From NCBI RefSeq assembly GCF_005863245.1, contig NZ_VBUT01000006.1, positions 186,001-250,000 on the forward strand: a stretch of 64,000 bases of DNA, in the 5' to 3' direction. Below are positions 7,956 to 30,399 of this stretch, in pieces. This DNA comes from Nocardia cyriacigeorgica. GTDB lineage: Bacteria; Actinomycetota; Actinomycetes; Mycobacteriales; Mycobacteriaceae. A program made the translations under genes and the position numbers. The stretch's first letter is position 1. The number at the start of each line of letters is the position of its first letter. Below the pieces are notes generated by a model. The model was not told the DNA's origin. It did not search any database and saw only the letters and a program-made list of their open reading frames with translations.

Positions 7956-9122
7956 ATGCGCAGGTTCAGTCTGTGGCTTCGCGGCAAGCCGATCGTCGCC
8001 GACTCGATGCTGGCCGGTGTGCTGCTGGTGCTCGACGTCCTCGGCGTCTCCACCGCGCACAACAAGGTCGCCTTCGTGGCGTTGTCGCTGGTGTTGCCGC
8101 TGCCGATGATCCTGCGCCGGGTCTATCCGCGGCTGATGGCGGCAGCGATGCTCGGGCTGTCGATCACCACCACCGCCGTCAGCTATCTCACCGAGGAACA
8201 GTCCGAGCATGTCGCGCTGCTCGGGCTCGGCATCATGCTCTACACGCTGGTGGCCTATGTGGGCCGCCGCGAGGGGTTGGTGTTTCTGGCCGGCCTGGTC
8301 GTCGATACCGGACTGTCGATGCTGGCGACGGGGTTCCCGGCCGGCACCGACCTGGCCTTCGTCATCGTGCTGTACGCGCTGTGCTGGACGCTGGCCGAGT
8401 TCATCGGCGCCCGTCACGCCTATGACACCGAGGTCGCCGCGCGCCTGGCAGTGGCCGATTACGACCGGGAACGGCGCGCGCACGACGCGGTGTCGGCCGA
8501 ACGCACCCGCATCGCCCGCGAACTACACGATGTGGTGGCTCATGCGGTGAGCGTCATCATCGTGCAGGCCGATGGCGCGAAATACGCGCTGCGCCACGAC
8601 CCCGACGCCGCCGAACAGGCCGTCACCACCATCGCCGCGACCGGCCGCGAAGCACTGCGCGAGCTGCGCCGCACCGTCGCGCTGCTGCGCACCGAGCACG
8701 CACCCGACCAACTGCCGCAGCACGGCACCGCGGGGCTGGCGAAAGTGGTGGAGATGATGCGCGGCACCGGGCTGGCGGTGGAGCTGGAGATGACCGGCGA
8801 ACTCGACGACATCGCCCCCGAGATCAGCCTCGGCGTGCACCGCATCGTGCAGGAATCGCTGACCAACACCCTGCGTCACGCCGGCGCCCACCCGAAGGCC
8901 TGGGTGCGGGTGCAACGCCGCGACGACGACGTCCTCATCGAGGTCACCGACACCGGTGGCGTGCCCGTGCAGGAACCGGAGAACCGCATCACCGGCAGCG
9001 GACTCGGACTGGCCGGCATGCGCGAACGGGTCGCGGTGCTCGGCGGGACCATGGAAGCGGGCCGCACCCCCGACGGCTCGTGGCGGGTGCGGGCGACCAT
9101 CCCGTTGGTCCAGCCCGACTGA
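7956..9122 (+). CDS. NarL-type sensor histidine kinase
   Basis: 388 residues. The N-terminal third (about 15-155) holds four to five transmembrane helices with short loops and no large sensor domain. This is followed by a HisKA_3 dimerisation/phosphoacceptor domain with His191 in ERTRIARELHDVVAHAVSV, and a HATPase_c domain with EISLGVHRIVQESLTNTLRH (N box), VTDTGGV and SGLGLAGMRERVAVLGG (G boxes). This is the DesK/NarX-like class common in actinobacteria. The start at 7956 fits the TACGCT box. It is followed after 48 bp by its response regulator, which has its own -10 box. The signal is unknown. Confidence 0.92.
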   Translation: MRRFSLWLRGKPIVADSMLAGVLLVLDVLGVSTAHNKVAFVALSLVLPLPMILRRVYPRLMAAAMLGLSITTTAVSYLTEEQSEHVALLGLGIMLYTLVAYVGRREGLVFLAGLVVDTGLSMLATGFPAGTDLAFVIVLYALCWTLAEFIGARHAYDTEVAARLAVADYDRERRAHDAVSAERTRIARELHDVVAHAVSVIIVQADGAKYALRHDPDAAEQAVTTIAATGREALRELRRTVALLRTEHAPDQLPQHGTAGLAKVVEMMRGTGLAVELEMTGELDDIAPEISLGVHRIVQESLTNTLRHAGAHPKAWVRVQRRDDDVLIEVTDTGGVPVQEPENRITGSGLGLAGMRERVAVLGGTMEAGRTPDGSWRVRATIPLVQPD

Positions 9123-9157
9123 TCCGGCCGCCGGCCGCCGCCCGCCGGCGAGCCCAC

Positions 9158-9163
9158 TACGCT
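9158..9163 (+). promoter_or_regulatory. -10 box TACGCT, leaderless response-regulator gene
   Basis: TACGCT ends 7 bases before GTG 9171. It implies the regulator can be transcribed separately from the kinase gene upstream. Confidence 0.5.
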
Positions 9164-9170
9164 GTGGTGC

Positions 9171-9830
9171 GTGCCGATCACCGTGCTCGTCGTCGATGAC
9201 CAGGAACTCATGCGCATGGGCCTGAAAATGGTGCTCGGCGCGCACCCCGACATCGAAGTGATCGGCGAGGCCGCCAACGGCGCGCTCGCGGTGACCCAGG
9301 CGAGCGAACTGCGGCCCGATGTGGTGCTGATGGATGTGCGGATGCCGGTCGTCGACGGCGTCACCGCGACGACGCAGATCGTGGAAGCCGGACACGGCAG
9401 CCGGGTCCTGGTGATGACCACCTTCGACCTCGATGAACACGCCCTCGGCGCATTGCGTGCCGGCGCCAGCGGCTTCCTGCTCAAGGACACCCCGCCCGAG
9501 GACCTGATCTCGGCCATCCGCAGCGTCGCCGCCGGTGACGCGGTGGTCTCACCGAAGGTCACCAAACGCCTGCTCGACCGCATGATCAGCGAGAATCCCG
9601 GCCGCACCCGTGACCCGGGCGTGCTCGACGTGCTCACCGCCCGCGAACGCGAGGTGCTCGAACAGATCGCCGCGGGCCGGTCCAATGCCGAGATCGCCGC
9701 CGCGTTGTTCCTGTCCGAAGCGACGGTGAAAACCCACGTCGGCCGGGTGCTGACGAAACTGGGCCTGCGCGATCGAGTGCAGGCGGTGGTGCTGGCCTAT
9801 GAGACCGGGCTGGTGCGCCCCGGCGGGTGA
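9171..9830 (+). CDS. LuxR/NarL family response regulator
   Basis: 219 residues. The N-terminal receiver domain has the acidic pair in VVDDQELM, the phosphorylatable Asp55 in VVLMDVRMPVVDG, the conserved Thr in VLVMTTF and the Lys in GFLLKDTPPEDL. The C-terminal LuxR helix-turn-helix (about 150-212) reads LTAREREVLEQIAAGRSNAE and FLSEATVKTHVGRVLTKLGL. It is the cognate partner of the kinase ending 48 bp upstream. Target genes are not evident in the window; the next gene, fxsA, has its own ribosome binding site and an 80-bp gap. Confidence 0.93.
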   Translation: MPITVLVVDDQELMRMGLKMVLGAHPDIEVIGEAANGALAVTQASELRPDVVLMDVRMPVVDGVTATTQIVEAGHGSRVLVMTTFDLDEHALGALRAGASGFLLKDTPPEDLISAIRSVAAGDAVVSPKVTKRLLDRMISENPGRTRDPGVLDVLTAREREVLEQIAAGRSNAEIAAALFLSEATVKTHVGRVLTKLGLRDRVQAVVLAYETGLVRPGG

Positions 9831-9910
9831 GCTCGGCAACCGGACGCGCCCACCGGGAGAAAAATCGAGGTCCCGGACGTTGAGGGGGTAGATCGTCCGG
9901 AAGGAACGTC

Positions 9911-10393
9911 ATGCCCGCAGTTGTATTCCTCGCCTACCTCGTCGTCGAGATCGCCGCGTTCGTCGGTGTCGCGCAGTGGATCGGCGTTATGCCCGCCATC
10001 CTCGTGCTCATCGCCTGCTCCGCGGCGGGGATGCTGCTCATCGGCTCGCAGGGCCGGCGGGTGTTCGAACAGTTCCGCCGCGCCGGACGCGGCGAGATCG
10101 CGCCCGGCACCGCCGTCGCCGACGGTGCGCTGGTGGCCAGCGGCAGCGTCTTGATGTTCGTGCCGGGCCTGGTCACCTCCGTGTTCGGGCTGCTGCTGCT
10201 CCTGCCGCCGACCAGGGCGCTGCTGCGTCCGCTGGTGGCGGCGGTGACCACGCGCCGGATGCAACGGGTGGCCGCGCGCATGCCGTATCGCGGCGTCGTC
10301 ATCGACGGTGACGATGTGGTGGATGGCGTCGTCGTCACCGAGTGGTACGACGACCCGCGCCCCGGCACCCGGCGCGCCATCGGCGGCGCCTGA
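9911..10393 (+). CDS. fxsA: FxsA family membrane protein
   Basis: 160 residues. FxsA-type cytoplasmic membrane protein: hydrophobic helices at about 1-45 (VVFLAYLVVEIAAFVGVAQW) and 70-100 (VASGSVLMFVPGLVTSVFGL), with the conserved QGRRVFEQFRRAGRGE loop and LLLPPTRALLRP. In E. coli FxsA eases phage T7 exclusion by F; its general role is unknown. The ATG at 9911 has GGAAGGAA 5-12 bases upstream. In M. tuberculosis the fxsA homologue is close to lnt/ppm1 and rbpA (Rv2050-Rv2053c region), so this gene anchors the synteny of the block. Confidence 0.88.
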   Translation: MPAVVFLAYLVVEIAAFVGVAQWIGVMPAILVLIACSAAGMLLIGSQGRRVFEQFRRAGRGEIAPGTAVADGALVASGSVLMFVPGLVTSVFGLLLLLPPTRALLRPLVAAVTTRRMQRVAARMPYRGVVIDGDDVVDGVVVTEWYDDPRPGTRRAIGGA

Positions 10394-10480
10394 CACCGTC
10401 ACAGCGGCGCGCGGCGAGGTGATCGCCGCCGCACCCGCCGGTGCCCGTGCGCGGATGCGGCACTGGCAGACTGGTCGATC

Positions 10481-12085
10481 GTGAGTACCCAGTTGCTGGT
10501 CGGTGGTCGTATCTACAGTTCCAGTTCCCCGGACGCGACCGCGATGGCGGTCACCGACGGCACCGTGGTGTGGCTGGGCGCCGATCATGTGGGCCGCGCA
10601 TTGCATCCCGACGCCGAGATCATCGACTTGGACGGAGCTTTCGTCGCACCGGCCTTCGTGGAACCGCACCTGCACACCACCGCTCTCGGGCTGCAACTGA
10701 CCGGACTCGATCTGTCCGGCGCGCGTTCGCTCGCGCACTGCATGGAACTGCTCAGCGCTTTCGCCGCGGCCCATCCCGGCGCGGTGATCATCGGCGACGG
10801 CTGGGATGAGACCCGCTGGCCCGAACACCGGCCACCCACCGCCGCCGATATCGATGCCGCGCTCGGCGCCGACGCCGGCAGGCACGTCTATCTCTCGCGC
10901 GTGGACGCGCACGCCGCGGTGGTCTCCACCGCCGTCCTGGACGCCATACCCGACCTGACCTCGGCGACCGGATTCAGCCGCAGCGAACCCTTGCGCGGGC
11001 AAGCCCACCATCTGGCGCGTGCGGCGACGCTGGCCGCACTCACCCGCGACCAGCGTGACGCCGCCCGGCGCGCGGCCCTCGATCACGCCGCCGCGCACGG
11101 CATCGTCGCCGTGCACGAATGCGCCGGCCCGGAGGTTTCCGGGGAAACCGACGTCCGCGAACTGCTCGCCTTCGACCACGGCGTCGAGGTCCGGGTCAAC
11201 TGGGGCCAGGCCGTGACCAGCGCGGACCAGGCGCGTGCGCTGATCGCCGACCTCGGGGTGCATGCCCTGGCCGGTGACCTGTTCGTCGACGGTTCGCTCG
11301 GCTCGCGCACCGCCTGGCTGCGCGAACCCTATGCCGACGGCGACGGCACCGGATTCGGCTACCTGGACGCCGACGCGGTCGCCGCGCATGTGCGGGCCTG
11401 CACCGAGGCCGGGATCCAGGCCGGATTCCATGTCATCGGTGATGCCGCGATGGACGCCGTGGTCGCCGGTTTCGGCGCTGTGGTCGACGAACTGGGCGGC
11501 CCGGCGGTGGCCGCGCGCGGGCACCGGATCGAGCACGCGGAGATGATCGACGCCGACCAGATCACGAAACTGGCGGCATGGGGCGTCATCGCGAGCGTGC
11601 AGCCCGCGTTCGACGCCGCGTGGGGCGGCCCCGACGGTATGTACGCGGAACGGCTCGGCGCCGAACGCGCCGCCCTGCTGAATCCGTTCGCGGCCATGGC
11701 CTCGGCCGGTATCTCGCTGGCCATCGGCTCGGACGCACCGGTCACCGCCCTCGATCCGTGGGCCGCGGTGCGCGCGGCCACCGAGCATCGCACGCCCGGT
11801 CACGGGGTGTCGCCGCGCGCGGCCTTCGCCGCGGCCACCAGGGGTGCGTGGCGTGCGGGCGGGGTCCGCGACGGCGTCGCGGGCACGCTCGTGCCCGGTG
11901 CCCCGGCCTCGTACGCGGTGTGGGAAGCCGGCGAACTCGTCGTGGCCGCGGCCGCCGATTCGGTGCAACGCTGGTCGACCGATCCGCGTTCGCGTGTTCC
12001 CGGTTTGCCCTCGCTCGCCCCGGACGACGCGCTGCCGCGCTGCCTGCGCACGGTGCACCGGGGAGTGACCATCTATGGCGGCTGA
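10481..12085 (+). CDS. YtcJ-like metal-dependent amidohydrolase
   Basis: 534 residues, amidohydrolase_3 type. The composite N- and C-terminal beta-sandwich brackets a TIM barrel carrying metal ligands: HxH in FVEPHLHTTALG, the later HVIGDAAMDAV and RGHRIEHAEMI histidines, and the Asp in IGSDAPVTALDPW. Substrates of YtcJ-like enzymes are mostly unknown, hydrolysing N-acyl or amide bonds in the cytosol. GTG 10481 is preceded by CAGACT with an 8-base gap, so it may be leaderless. The stop overlaps the lnt start by 11 bp, so the two genes are probably co-translated; amidohydrolase-lnt adjacency is a recurrent arrangement in related genomes as far as I recall. Confidence 0.88.
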   Translation: MSTQLLVGGRIYSSSSPDATAMAVTDGTVVWLGADHVGRALHPDAEIIDLDGAFVAPAFVEPHLHTTALGLQLTGLDLSGARSLAHCMELLSAFAAAHPGAVIIGDGWDETRWPEHRPPTAADIDAALGADAGRHVYLSRVDAHAAVVSTAVLDAIPDLTSATGFSRSEPLRGQAHHLARAATLAALTRDQRDAARRAALDHAAAHGIVAVHECAGPEVSGETDVRELLAFDHGVEVRVNWGQAVTSADQARALIADLGVHALAGDLFVDGSLGSRTAWLREPYADGDGTGFGYLDADAVAAHVRACTEAGIQAGFHVIGDAAMDAVVAGFGAVVDELGGPAVAARGHRIEHAEMIDADQITKLAAWGVIASVQPAFDAAWGGPDGMYAERLGAERAALLNPFAAMASAGISLAIGSDAPVTALDPWAAVRAATEHRTPGHGVSPRAAFAAATRGAWRAGGVRDGVAGTLVPGAPASYAVWEAGELVVAAAADSVQRWSTDPRSRVPGLPSLAPDDALPRCLRTVHRGVTIYGG

Positions 12086-13697
12086 GTCCGCCGGCTTCTG
12101 GTTGCGTCCGGCTGCGCTGTTGGACCGGCATCCGGTCCTCATCAGGGCGGTGGCCGCGGTCGTCTCCGGCGTGCTGCTGTTCGGCAGCTTTCCGCCGCGC
12201 CCGTGGTGGTTTCTGGCCCCTGCCGGTATCGCACTGCTGACGCTGACCGTGCGCGGCACCGGCAAGCTACGCGGTGGTTTCGGCTACGGCCTGCTGGCCG
12301 GGCTCGGGTTCTTCCTGCCGCTGCTGCCGTGGACCGGCATCTACGTCGGTCCGGTGCCGTGGCTGGCGCTGTCGGCGGCATGCGCGGTCTATGTCGGTCT
12401 GTTCGGCATGATGGCCCGGTTGCTCGGCACGCTGCCAGGATGGCCGGTGTGGATCGCGCTGGCCTGGACGACAGCGGAATGGGGGCGTTCCAGTTTTCCC
12501 TTCGGCGGATTCCCGTGGGGGCGGCTGGCTTTCGGCCAGGCCGACGGCTGGTTCCTCCCGCTGGCCGCCTACGGTGGGGCACCGCTGGTCGGCTTCGCGG
12601 TCGCGCTGACCGGAACCGGGATCGCGGCGCTCGTCGTCGCGGTGCGGGGCGGCAGCGTCCGACGGGGTGCGGTCCTTGCCGCAGTCGTCGTTATCGCGGT
12701 CATGCCGGTGGCCGGACTCGCGCTGCGCCCCACGCTACCTGCCCCCGATGACGGCGAATCGACCGTCACCGTCGCCGCGATCCAGGGCAGCGTGCCCCGG
12801 CTCGGCCTCGACTTCAACGCCCAGCGCCGCGCCGTCCTCGACAACCACGCCCGCCGCACCGAACAGCTGGCCGACGACGTCGCCGCAGGCCGGGCCCCGC
12901 AGCCGGATCTAGTGATCTGGCCGGAGAACTCCTCCGATATCGACCCGCTGCGCAACGCCGACGCCGCCACCATCATCACGCGCGCCGCGCGCCGTGTGGG
13001 CGCACCCATTCTGATCGGCGCGGTCCTGGTCAACGACGACCGCACCACCACCAACTCGATGATGGTCTGGACCGAGCAATCCGGCCCCGCCGATCGGCAC
13101 GACAAACGCATCATCCAGCCCTTCGGCGAATACCTGCCGATGCGCGGATTCTTCCGGCTGTTCTCCGAATACGCCGATCGCGCCGGATATTTCGTGCCCG
13201 GCCACGGTGACGGCACGGTCGGCATCGCCGGTATCGACCTTGGCGTGGCCACCTGTTACGAAGTGGCCTTCGACCGCGCCTTCCGCGATTCCATGGCCGC
13301 GGGCGCGCAGCTGCTGACCGTGCCGACCAACAACGCGACCTTCGGCGACAGCGAGATGACCTATCAGCAGCTGGCCATGTCGCGGGTGCGGGCGGTGGAA
13401 CATGGGCGGGCGCTCGTCGTCGCGGCCACCACCGGCGTCAGCGCCATGATCACCGCCGACGGCGCGGTGGGTCAGCAGACCGAGCTGTTCGTGCCCGCCG
13501 CGTTGATCGCCGACCTTCCGCTGCGGAGTTCGACGACGGTGGCCACCCGGTTCGGTGCGGCACCGGAATGGGCGGCCATCGTTCTCACTGCCGCCGCGTT
13601 GGCCGTCGTGGCAATCCGCCGGCGAACCCGGCGTCCGGATGAGCCGACCGAGCGAGCGTCTTCGCCCGAATTTCCGGCGCATCCGTCTGCGCGATAG
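12075..13697 (+). CDS. lnt: Apolipoprotein N-acyltransferase
   Basis: 540 residues. Transfers the third acyl chain to the N-terminal Cys of lipoproteins at the outer face of the cytoplasmic membrane. N-terminal membrane helices span about 25-225; a nitrilase-like domain (about 235-480) carries the full catalytic triad: Glu284 in VIWPENSSD, Lys344 in DKRIIQPFGEYLP and Cys394 in GVATCYEVAFD; a final helix (about 495-515) anchors the C-terminus. In M. tuberculosis this domain is fused to polyprenol-phosphate mannosyltransferase (Ppm1); in most relatives ppm1 is the next gene. Here neither a fusion nor an adjacent ppm1 is present: the NRPS follows after 363 bp. Lipoprotein substrates in the window include the M23 protein and PCuAC protein. 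Confidence 0.95.
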   Translation: MAAESAGFWLRPAALLDRHPVLIRAVAAVVSGVLLFGSFPPRPWWFLAPAGIALLTLTVRGTGKLRGGFGYGLLAGLGFFLPLLPWTGIYVGPVPWLALSAACAVYVGLFGMMARLLGTLPGWPVWIALAWTTAEWGRSSFPFGGFPWGRLAFGQADGWFLPLAAYGGAPLVGFAVALTGTGIAALVVAVRGGSVRRGAVLAAVVVIAVMPVAGLALRPTLPAPDDGESTVTVAAIQGSVPRLGLDFNAQRRAVLDNHARRTEQLADDVAAGRAPQPDLVIWPENSSDIDPLRNADAATIITRAARRVGAPILIGAVLVNDDRTTTNSMMVWTEQSGPADRHDKRIIQPFGEYLPMRGFFRLFSEYADRAGYFVPGHGDGTVGIAGIDLGVATCYEVAFDRAFRDSMAAGAQLLTVPTNNATFGDSEMTYQQLAMSRVRAVEHGRALVVAATTGVSAMITADGAVGQQTELFVPAALIADLPLRSSTTVATRFGAAPEWAAIVLTAAALAVVAIRRRTRRPDEPTERASSPEFPAHPSAR

Positions 13698-14060
13698 GCG
13701 CCGCGCTAACCGGACGCCCGTTATCTGTCCGGTCCGATCGAACGTGCGGTCTTGCGGCGCGGGCGAATTCCTGGTTCGCCCGACAATAGCCGTCGCACGG
13801 ACGGACCGGCACGTCAGCGAGCCATTTTCCGGCATTCCTGTCGGAATGTTTCCGCTCCTCGCCCGATAGCGAAAATGTAGCTGTCCAAAGTGGCGTTGCG
13901 CCAAGGCCGTTGGAAGTGAAACAAATCCGAACCCCCGGCCATCCGGCCGCCATGACGCTCCGAATCATCATTCGTGGACTACGTCCTACGGCTAGGCGCG
14001 TGCGCGCCGACCGTGTGGTGCTCGGGGAGTTGCGTGAACAGCGGCAGAACGGAGTGATTG
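13698..14060. other. Intergenic region between lnt and the NRPS
   Basis: 363 bp without a gene; no trace of ppm1 is seen. It holds two small inverted repeats: GGGCGAA/TTCGCCC (13761-13767 with 13775-13781) and CATTCC/GGAATG (13833-13838 with 13843-13848, followed by TTTCC), either of which could end lnt transcription. It presumably includes the NRPS promoter. The 3' end carries a GGAG ribosome binding site at 14051-14054. Confidence 0.5.
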
Positions 14061-27697
<13,637 letters not shown>

Positions 27698-27701
<4 letters not shown>

Positions 27702-28687
27702 GCCTGGCGGTGGAAGTCCTCGGCCTGGTCAAGAACTACGGCCGCGTCCGAGTGCTCGACGGGATCGACATCCAGATCCCGGCGGGCACCGTGATGGGAT
27801 TGCTCGGGCCCAACGGTGCCGGCAAGACGACCACGGTGCGCATCGTCACCACCCTGCTACGGCCGTGCGCGGGCTCGGTTCACGTCGCCGGCGTGGACGT
27901 GCTGCGCGACCCGGCCGCCGCCCGCCGCCGCATCGGACTGTCGGGCCAGTACGCCGCCGTCGACGCGAATCTGTCCGGCTACGAGAACCTGCGCATGGTG
28001 GCCCGGCTCTACGGCATGTCGCATCGGCAGGCCGCGGCCCGCGCAGGCGAGCTGCTCACCGCGTTCGGGCTCGACCACGCCGCCGATCGCCGGGCGGGCA
28101 CCTACTCCGGCGGCATGGCACGCAGGCTCGACCTGGCCGGTGCGCTGGTGGCGAGGCCGCCGGTGGTGGTGCTGGACGAACCGACCACCGGCCTCGATCC
28201 CCGCGGGCGGCTCGACATGTGGCGGGTGATCGGCGATCTCGTCGACGACGGCACCACCGTGCTGCTGACCACTCAATACCTCGAAGAGGCCGACCAACTC
28301 GCCGACCGGATCATCGTCATCGATCGGGGCAAGGTGATCGCCCGCGGTTCGGCCGACGAACTGAAGACCTCCATCGGCGGTGACCGGCTGACGGTCACCC
28401 TGGCCACCGGCCAGGAAGCCCAGCCCGCCCTGTCGGTCCTGGCCCAGGTCGGCATCGGTGAGCCGGTGCACGACATCGGCAGCCATGATGTGTCGATCGT
28501 GGTGGGCGAGGGTTCGCGCACCATGGTGGAGGCCCTGCGGCGGCTCGACGACGCCGGAGTGTGCGTCGTCGACGCGAATGTGCACCGCCCCACTCTCGAC
28601 GATGTATTCCTTTCCCTCACCGGCACCGCGGCACCCACGCCCGCGGCGGCGGAATCCGATGACGTACAAGAGGAGATCATGTCGTGA
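27698..28687 (+). CDS. DrrA-type ABC exporter ATPase
   Basis: 329 residues. Single nucleotide-binding domain: Walker A GPNGAGKTTT (about 37-46), Q-loop around GLSGQYAAVD, signature YSGGMARRLDLAGAL, Walker B VVVLDEPTTGLDP and the H-loop position, where TTQYLEEADQL has Gln instead of the usual His, as in DrrA. The C-terminal extension (about 230-329) with RPTLDDVFLSLTG is characteristic of the DrrA (daunorubicin/PDIM exporter) family. GTG 27698 overlaps the NRPS stop (GTGA), so it is translationally coupled to the synthetase. It energises the DrrB-type permease encoded next; the inferred cargo is the NRPS product. Confidence 0.93.
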
Positions 28688-29592
28688 GCTCAGCGCCGGC
28701 AGCGGTACGTGACGAAGCCCCCGCGGCCGAGGACTCCGCGGCGGACACCGACGCGCGCGGAGCGGCGAAACCGCGTGCGGCGGCAGTGGATATGTCGCCG
28801 CACGGACGGGTCTTCCGCGACAGCGCCATCGTCGCCTACCGAAACCTGCTGACCATCCTGCGCGTACCGACGCTGCTGGTGACCGCGACGATCCAGCCGC
28901 TGATGTTCGTGTTCCTGTTCGCCTACATCTTCGGCGCCTCGCTCGGCGGCAGCCAGTACCGGGAGTTCCTGCTGGCCGGGATCTTCGCCCAGACGGTGGC
29001 CTTCAACGCGGCGTTCACCACCGTCGGATTGGCCGGCGATCTGCACAAGGGCATCATCGACCGGATGCGGACGCTGCCGATGTCACGGATGGCGGTGCTG
29101 CTCGGGCGCACACTGTCGGACCTGGTGGTCAACATTGTCAGCCTGATCGTCATGGTGGGCTGCGGCTATATCGTCGGCTGGCGGATCAACGGCCCGATCA
29201 CCGATGCCGTGCTCGCCTTCGGAGTGATCTTGCTGTTCGCGTTCGCGATGTCATGGGTCGGCGCCCTCACCGGGTTGCTGTCTCCGACAGTGGAGGTCGC
29301 GCAGAGCGTCGGCTTGATCTGGATGTTCCCGCTGTCATTCATCTCCTCGGCGTTCATCTCCGCGCAGACGCTGCCGGGGCCGTTGCGCACGATCGCCGAA
29401 TGGAATCCGATCACCGCGGTGGCCGCGGCAGGGCGCAAACTGTTCGACAACGGTTCGCCGCCGTCGTTCGCGACCCCGACCGGCTGGCCCGCCGAGCATT
29501 GTGTGGAATACGCGGTGATCTGTTCGGTGGCCATCCTTGCGGTGGTGGTGCCGTTGGCGCTGCTGCGGTATCGGCGGGTCGCCAGCCACTGA
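28684..29592 (+). CDS. DrrB-type ABC-2 exporter permease
   Basis: 302 residues. After a disordered Ala/Asp-rich N-terminus (1-40), six transmembrane helices follow in ABC-2 style: LVTATIQPLMFVFLFAYIF, the AGIFAQTVAFNAAFTTVGLA amphipathic region with the conserved DLHKGIIDRMRTLPMSR cytoplasmic loop, and WNPITAVAAAGRKLF near the C-terminus, all as in DrrB. GTG 28684 overlaps the ATPase stop by 4 bp. With the ATPase it forms a full exporter for the NRPS product and possibly self-resistance. Last gene of the operon; a strong terminator follows 46 bp downstream. Confidence 0.92.
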   Translation: MSSAPAAVRDEAPAAEDSAADTDARGAAKPRAAAVDMSPHGRVFRDSAIVAYRNLLTILRVPTLLVTATIQPLMFVFLFAYIFGASLGGSQYREFLLAGIFAQTVAFNAAFTTVGLAGDLHKGIIDRMRTLPMSRMAVLLGRTLSDLVVNIVSLIVMVGCGYIVGWRINGPITDAVLAFGVILLFAFAMSWVGALTGLLSPTVEVAQSVGLIWMFPLSFISSAFISAQTLPGPLRTIAEWNPITAVAAAGRKLFDNGSPPSFATPTGWPAEHCVEYAVICSVAILAVVVPLALLRYRRVASH

Positions 29593-29638
29593 CCCCGAGG
29601 CGCCGTGGCTTCGAACCCGTGGCGCCCCAGGACAGACG

Positions 29639-29681
29639 AAAGGCCGCTCATCCCGGACGAATCCGGTGTGAGCGGCCTTTT
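29639..29681. terminator. Bidirectional intrinsic terminator
   Basis: AAAGGCCGCTCA (29639-29650) pairs perfectly with TGAGCGGCCTTT (29669-29680), with a nested CCGGA/TCCGG stem in the loop. The stem ends in T-runs on both strands. It serves both the NRPS-drrAB operon and the convergent rbpA gene. Confidence 0.85.
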
Positions 29682-29698
29682 CCGGCGTGTGGCTGCTG

Positions 29699-30034
29699 TC
29701 AGCCGCGCCTGCGGGTCTTGAGCAGTTCGAGGCGCTCCTTGAGCAGTTCCTCGAGCTCTTCCTTGCTGCGCCGTTCCAGCAGCATGTCCCAGTGGGTGCG
29801 CGGCGGCTTGACCTTCTTGGCCTCCTGAGTGGTGCCCTCGAGCAGGACGCCTTCCTGGCCGTTGCGGCACAACCACGTCGGCGGGATCTCGGCGTCGTCG
29901 GCGAACGGGACGTCGAACTCTTCACCATTGTCGGTCCGATACCGGGCCATCCGGCGCGGCGCCAAATCGTGGTCGCGGTCGGTCTCGTAGCTCACCGCTC
30001 CGAGCCGACTGCCCCGGAGTACGCGATCTGCCAT
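29699..30034 (-). CDS. rbpA: RNA polymerase-binding protein RbpA
   Basis: 111 residues. Essential actinobacterial transcription factor that binds RNA polymerase and group-1/2 sigma factors, stabilises the open complex and affects rifampicin tolerance. The opening MADRVLRGSRLGAVSYETDR, the core RYRTDNGEEFDVPFADDAEI, the basic linker KKVKPPRTHWDMLLERRS and the sigma-interaction helix EELEELLKERLELLKTRRRG match the mycobacterial protein almost residue for residue. ATG 30034 is preceded by GAGGACCG. A GGAAC-N18-GTT motif about 240 bp upstream suggests SigH/SigR-type stress control, as is known for rbpA in Streptomyces. It shares a terminator with the NRPS operon. Confidence 0.97.
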   Translation of the reverse strand: MADRVLRGSRLGAVSYETDRDHDLAPRRMARYRTDNGEEFDVPFADDAEIPPTWLCRNGQEGVLLEGTTQEAKKVKPPRTHWDMLLERRSKEELEELLKERLELLKTRRRG

Positions 30035-30274
30035 CTGTTCGGTCCTCTCTGTGTCTGTTGTGCCGCTGCTACGCGGCGGCGGGTTCGTGACCCTGGCGTG
30101 GCGCACCTGCCGCCACATCGGCAGGGCCGCGAACCGGTGGAGTTCCGCGTCCGGGGCGTGTCCGGACGCATCACCCCGTTGGTGTTCCGGCCGAACGCGC
30201 ACGGATGCGCGGAACCGGTTGGGGTTGTTCGCGCCCGGCGTGGCTCGACCGGCGCGAACACCATGTGCTCTGTG

Positions 30275-30300
30275 AACGTGTGGTGGGCTACTTTCGTTCC
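30275..30300 (-). promoter_or_regulatory. SigH/SigR-like promoter upstream of rbpA
   Basis: On the minus strand GGAAC (30300-30296), exactly 18 bases, then GTT (30277-30275). GGAA(T/C)-N18-GTT is the consensus of the thiol-oxidative-stress sigma factors SigR (Streptomyces) and SigH (mycobacteria). The implied transcript would have a leader of over 200 nt before rbpA. Confidence 0.55.
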
Positions 30301-30385
30301 CTGCGGGGGAGAACCTGGCTATTCTACGCTGTTCGCCGCCGTCGCCGGTGCGGCGTGCCCTGTGCGGAGGGTCGCCGGGTGCGGT

Positions 30386-30391
30386 TAGGGT
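30386..30391 (+). promoter_or_regulatory. -10 box TAGGGT, leaderless zinc-finger gene
   Basis: TAGGGT ends 8 bases before ATG 30400 and no ribosome binding site is visible. Confidence 0.45.
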
Positions 30392-30399
30392 GTCGGGTC

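Larger units (their letters stand above)
30035..30399. other. Divergent intergenic region rbpA / zinc-finger gene
   Basis: 365 bp with no supported gene. It contains the long 5' leader of rbpA, a SigH/SigR-like promoter on the minus strand at 30275-30300, and on the plus strand a TAGGGT -10 box for the gene at 30400. The leader is rich in short GGTTCCG/CGGAAC pairs (30184-30220) that could fold, but no known riboswitch is recognised. Confidence 0.5.

Noticed and set aside
9797..12265. 822-codon minus-strand frame over fxsA and the amidohydrolase
   Set aside because: Low-complexity Arg/Gly/His translation opposite two well-conserved genes.
29687..30388. 233-codon plus-strand frame over rbpA
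   Set aside because: Opposite strand encodes RbpA with near-complete conservation; the plus translation has no family features.
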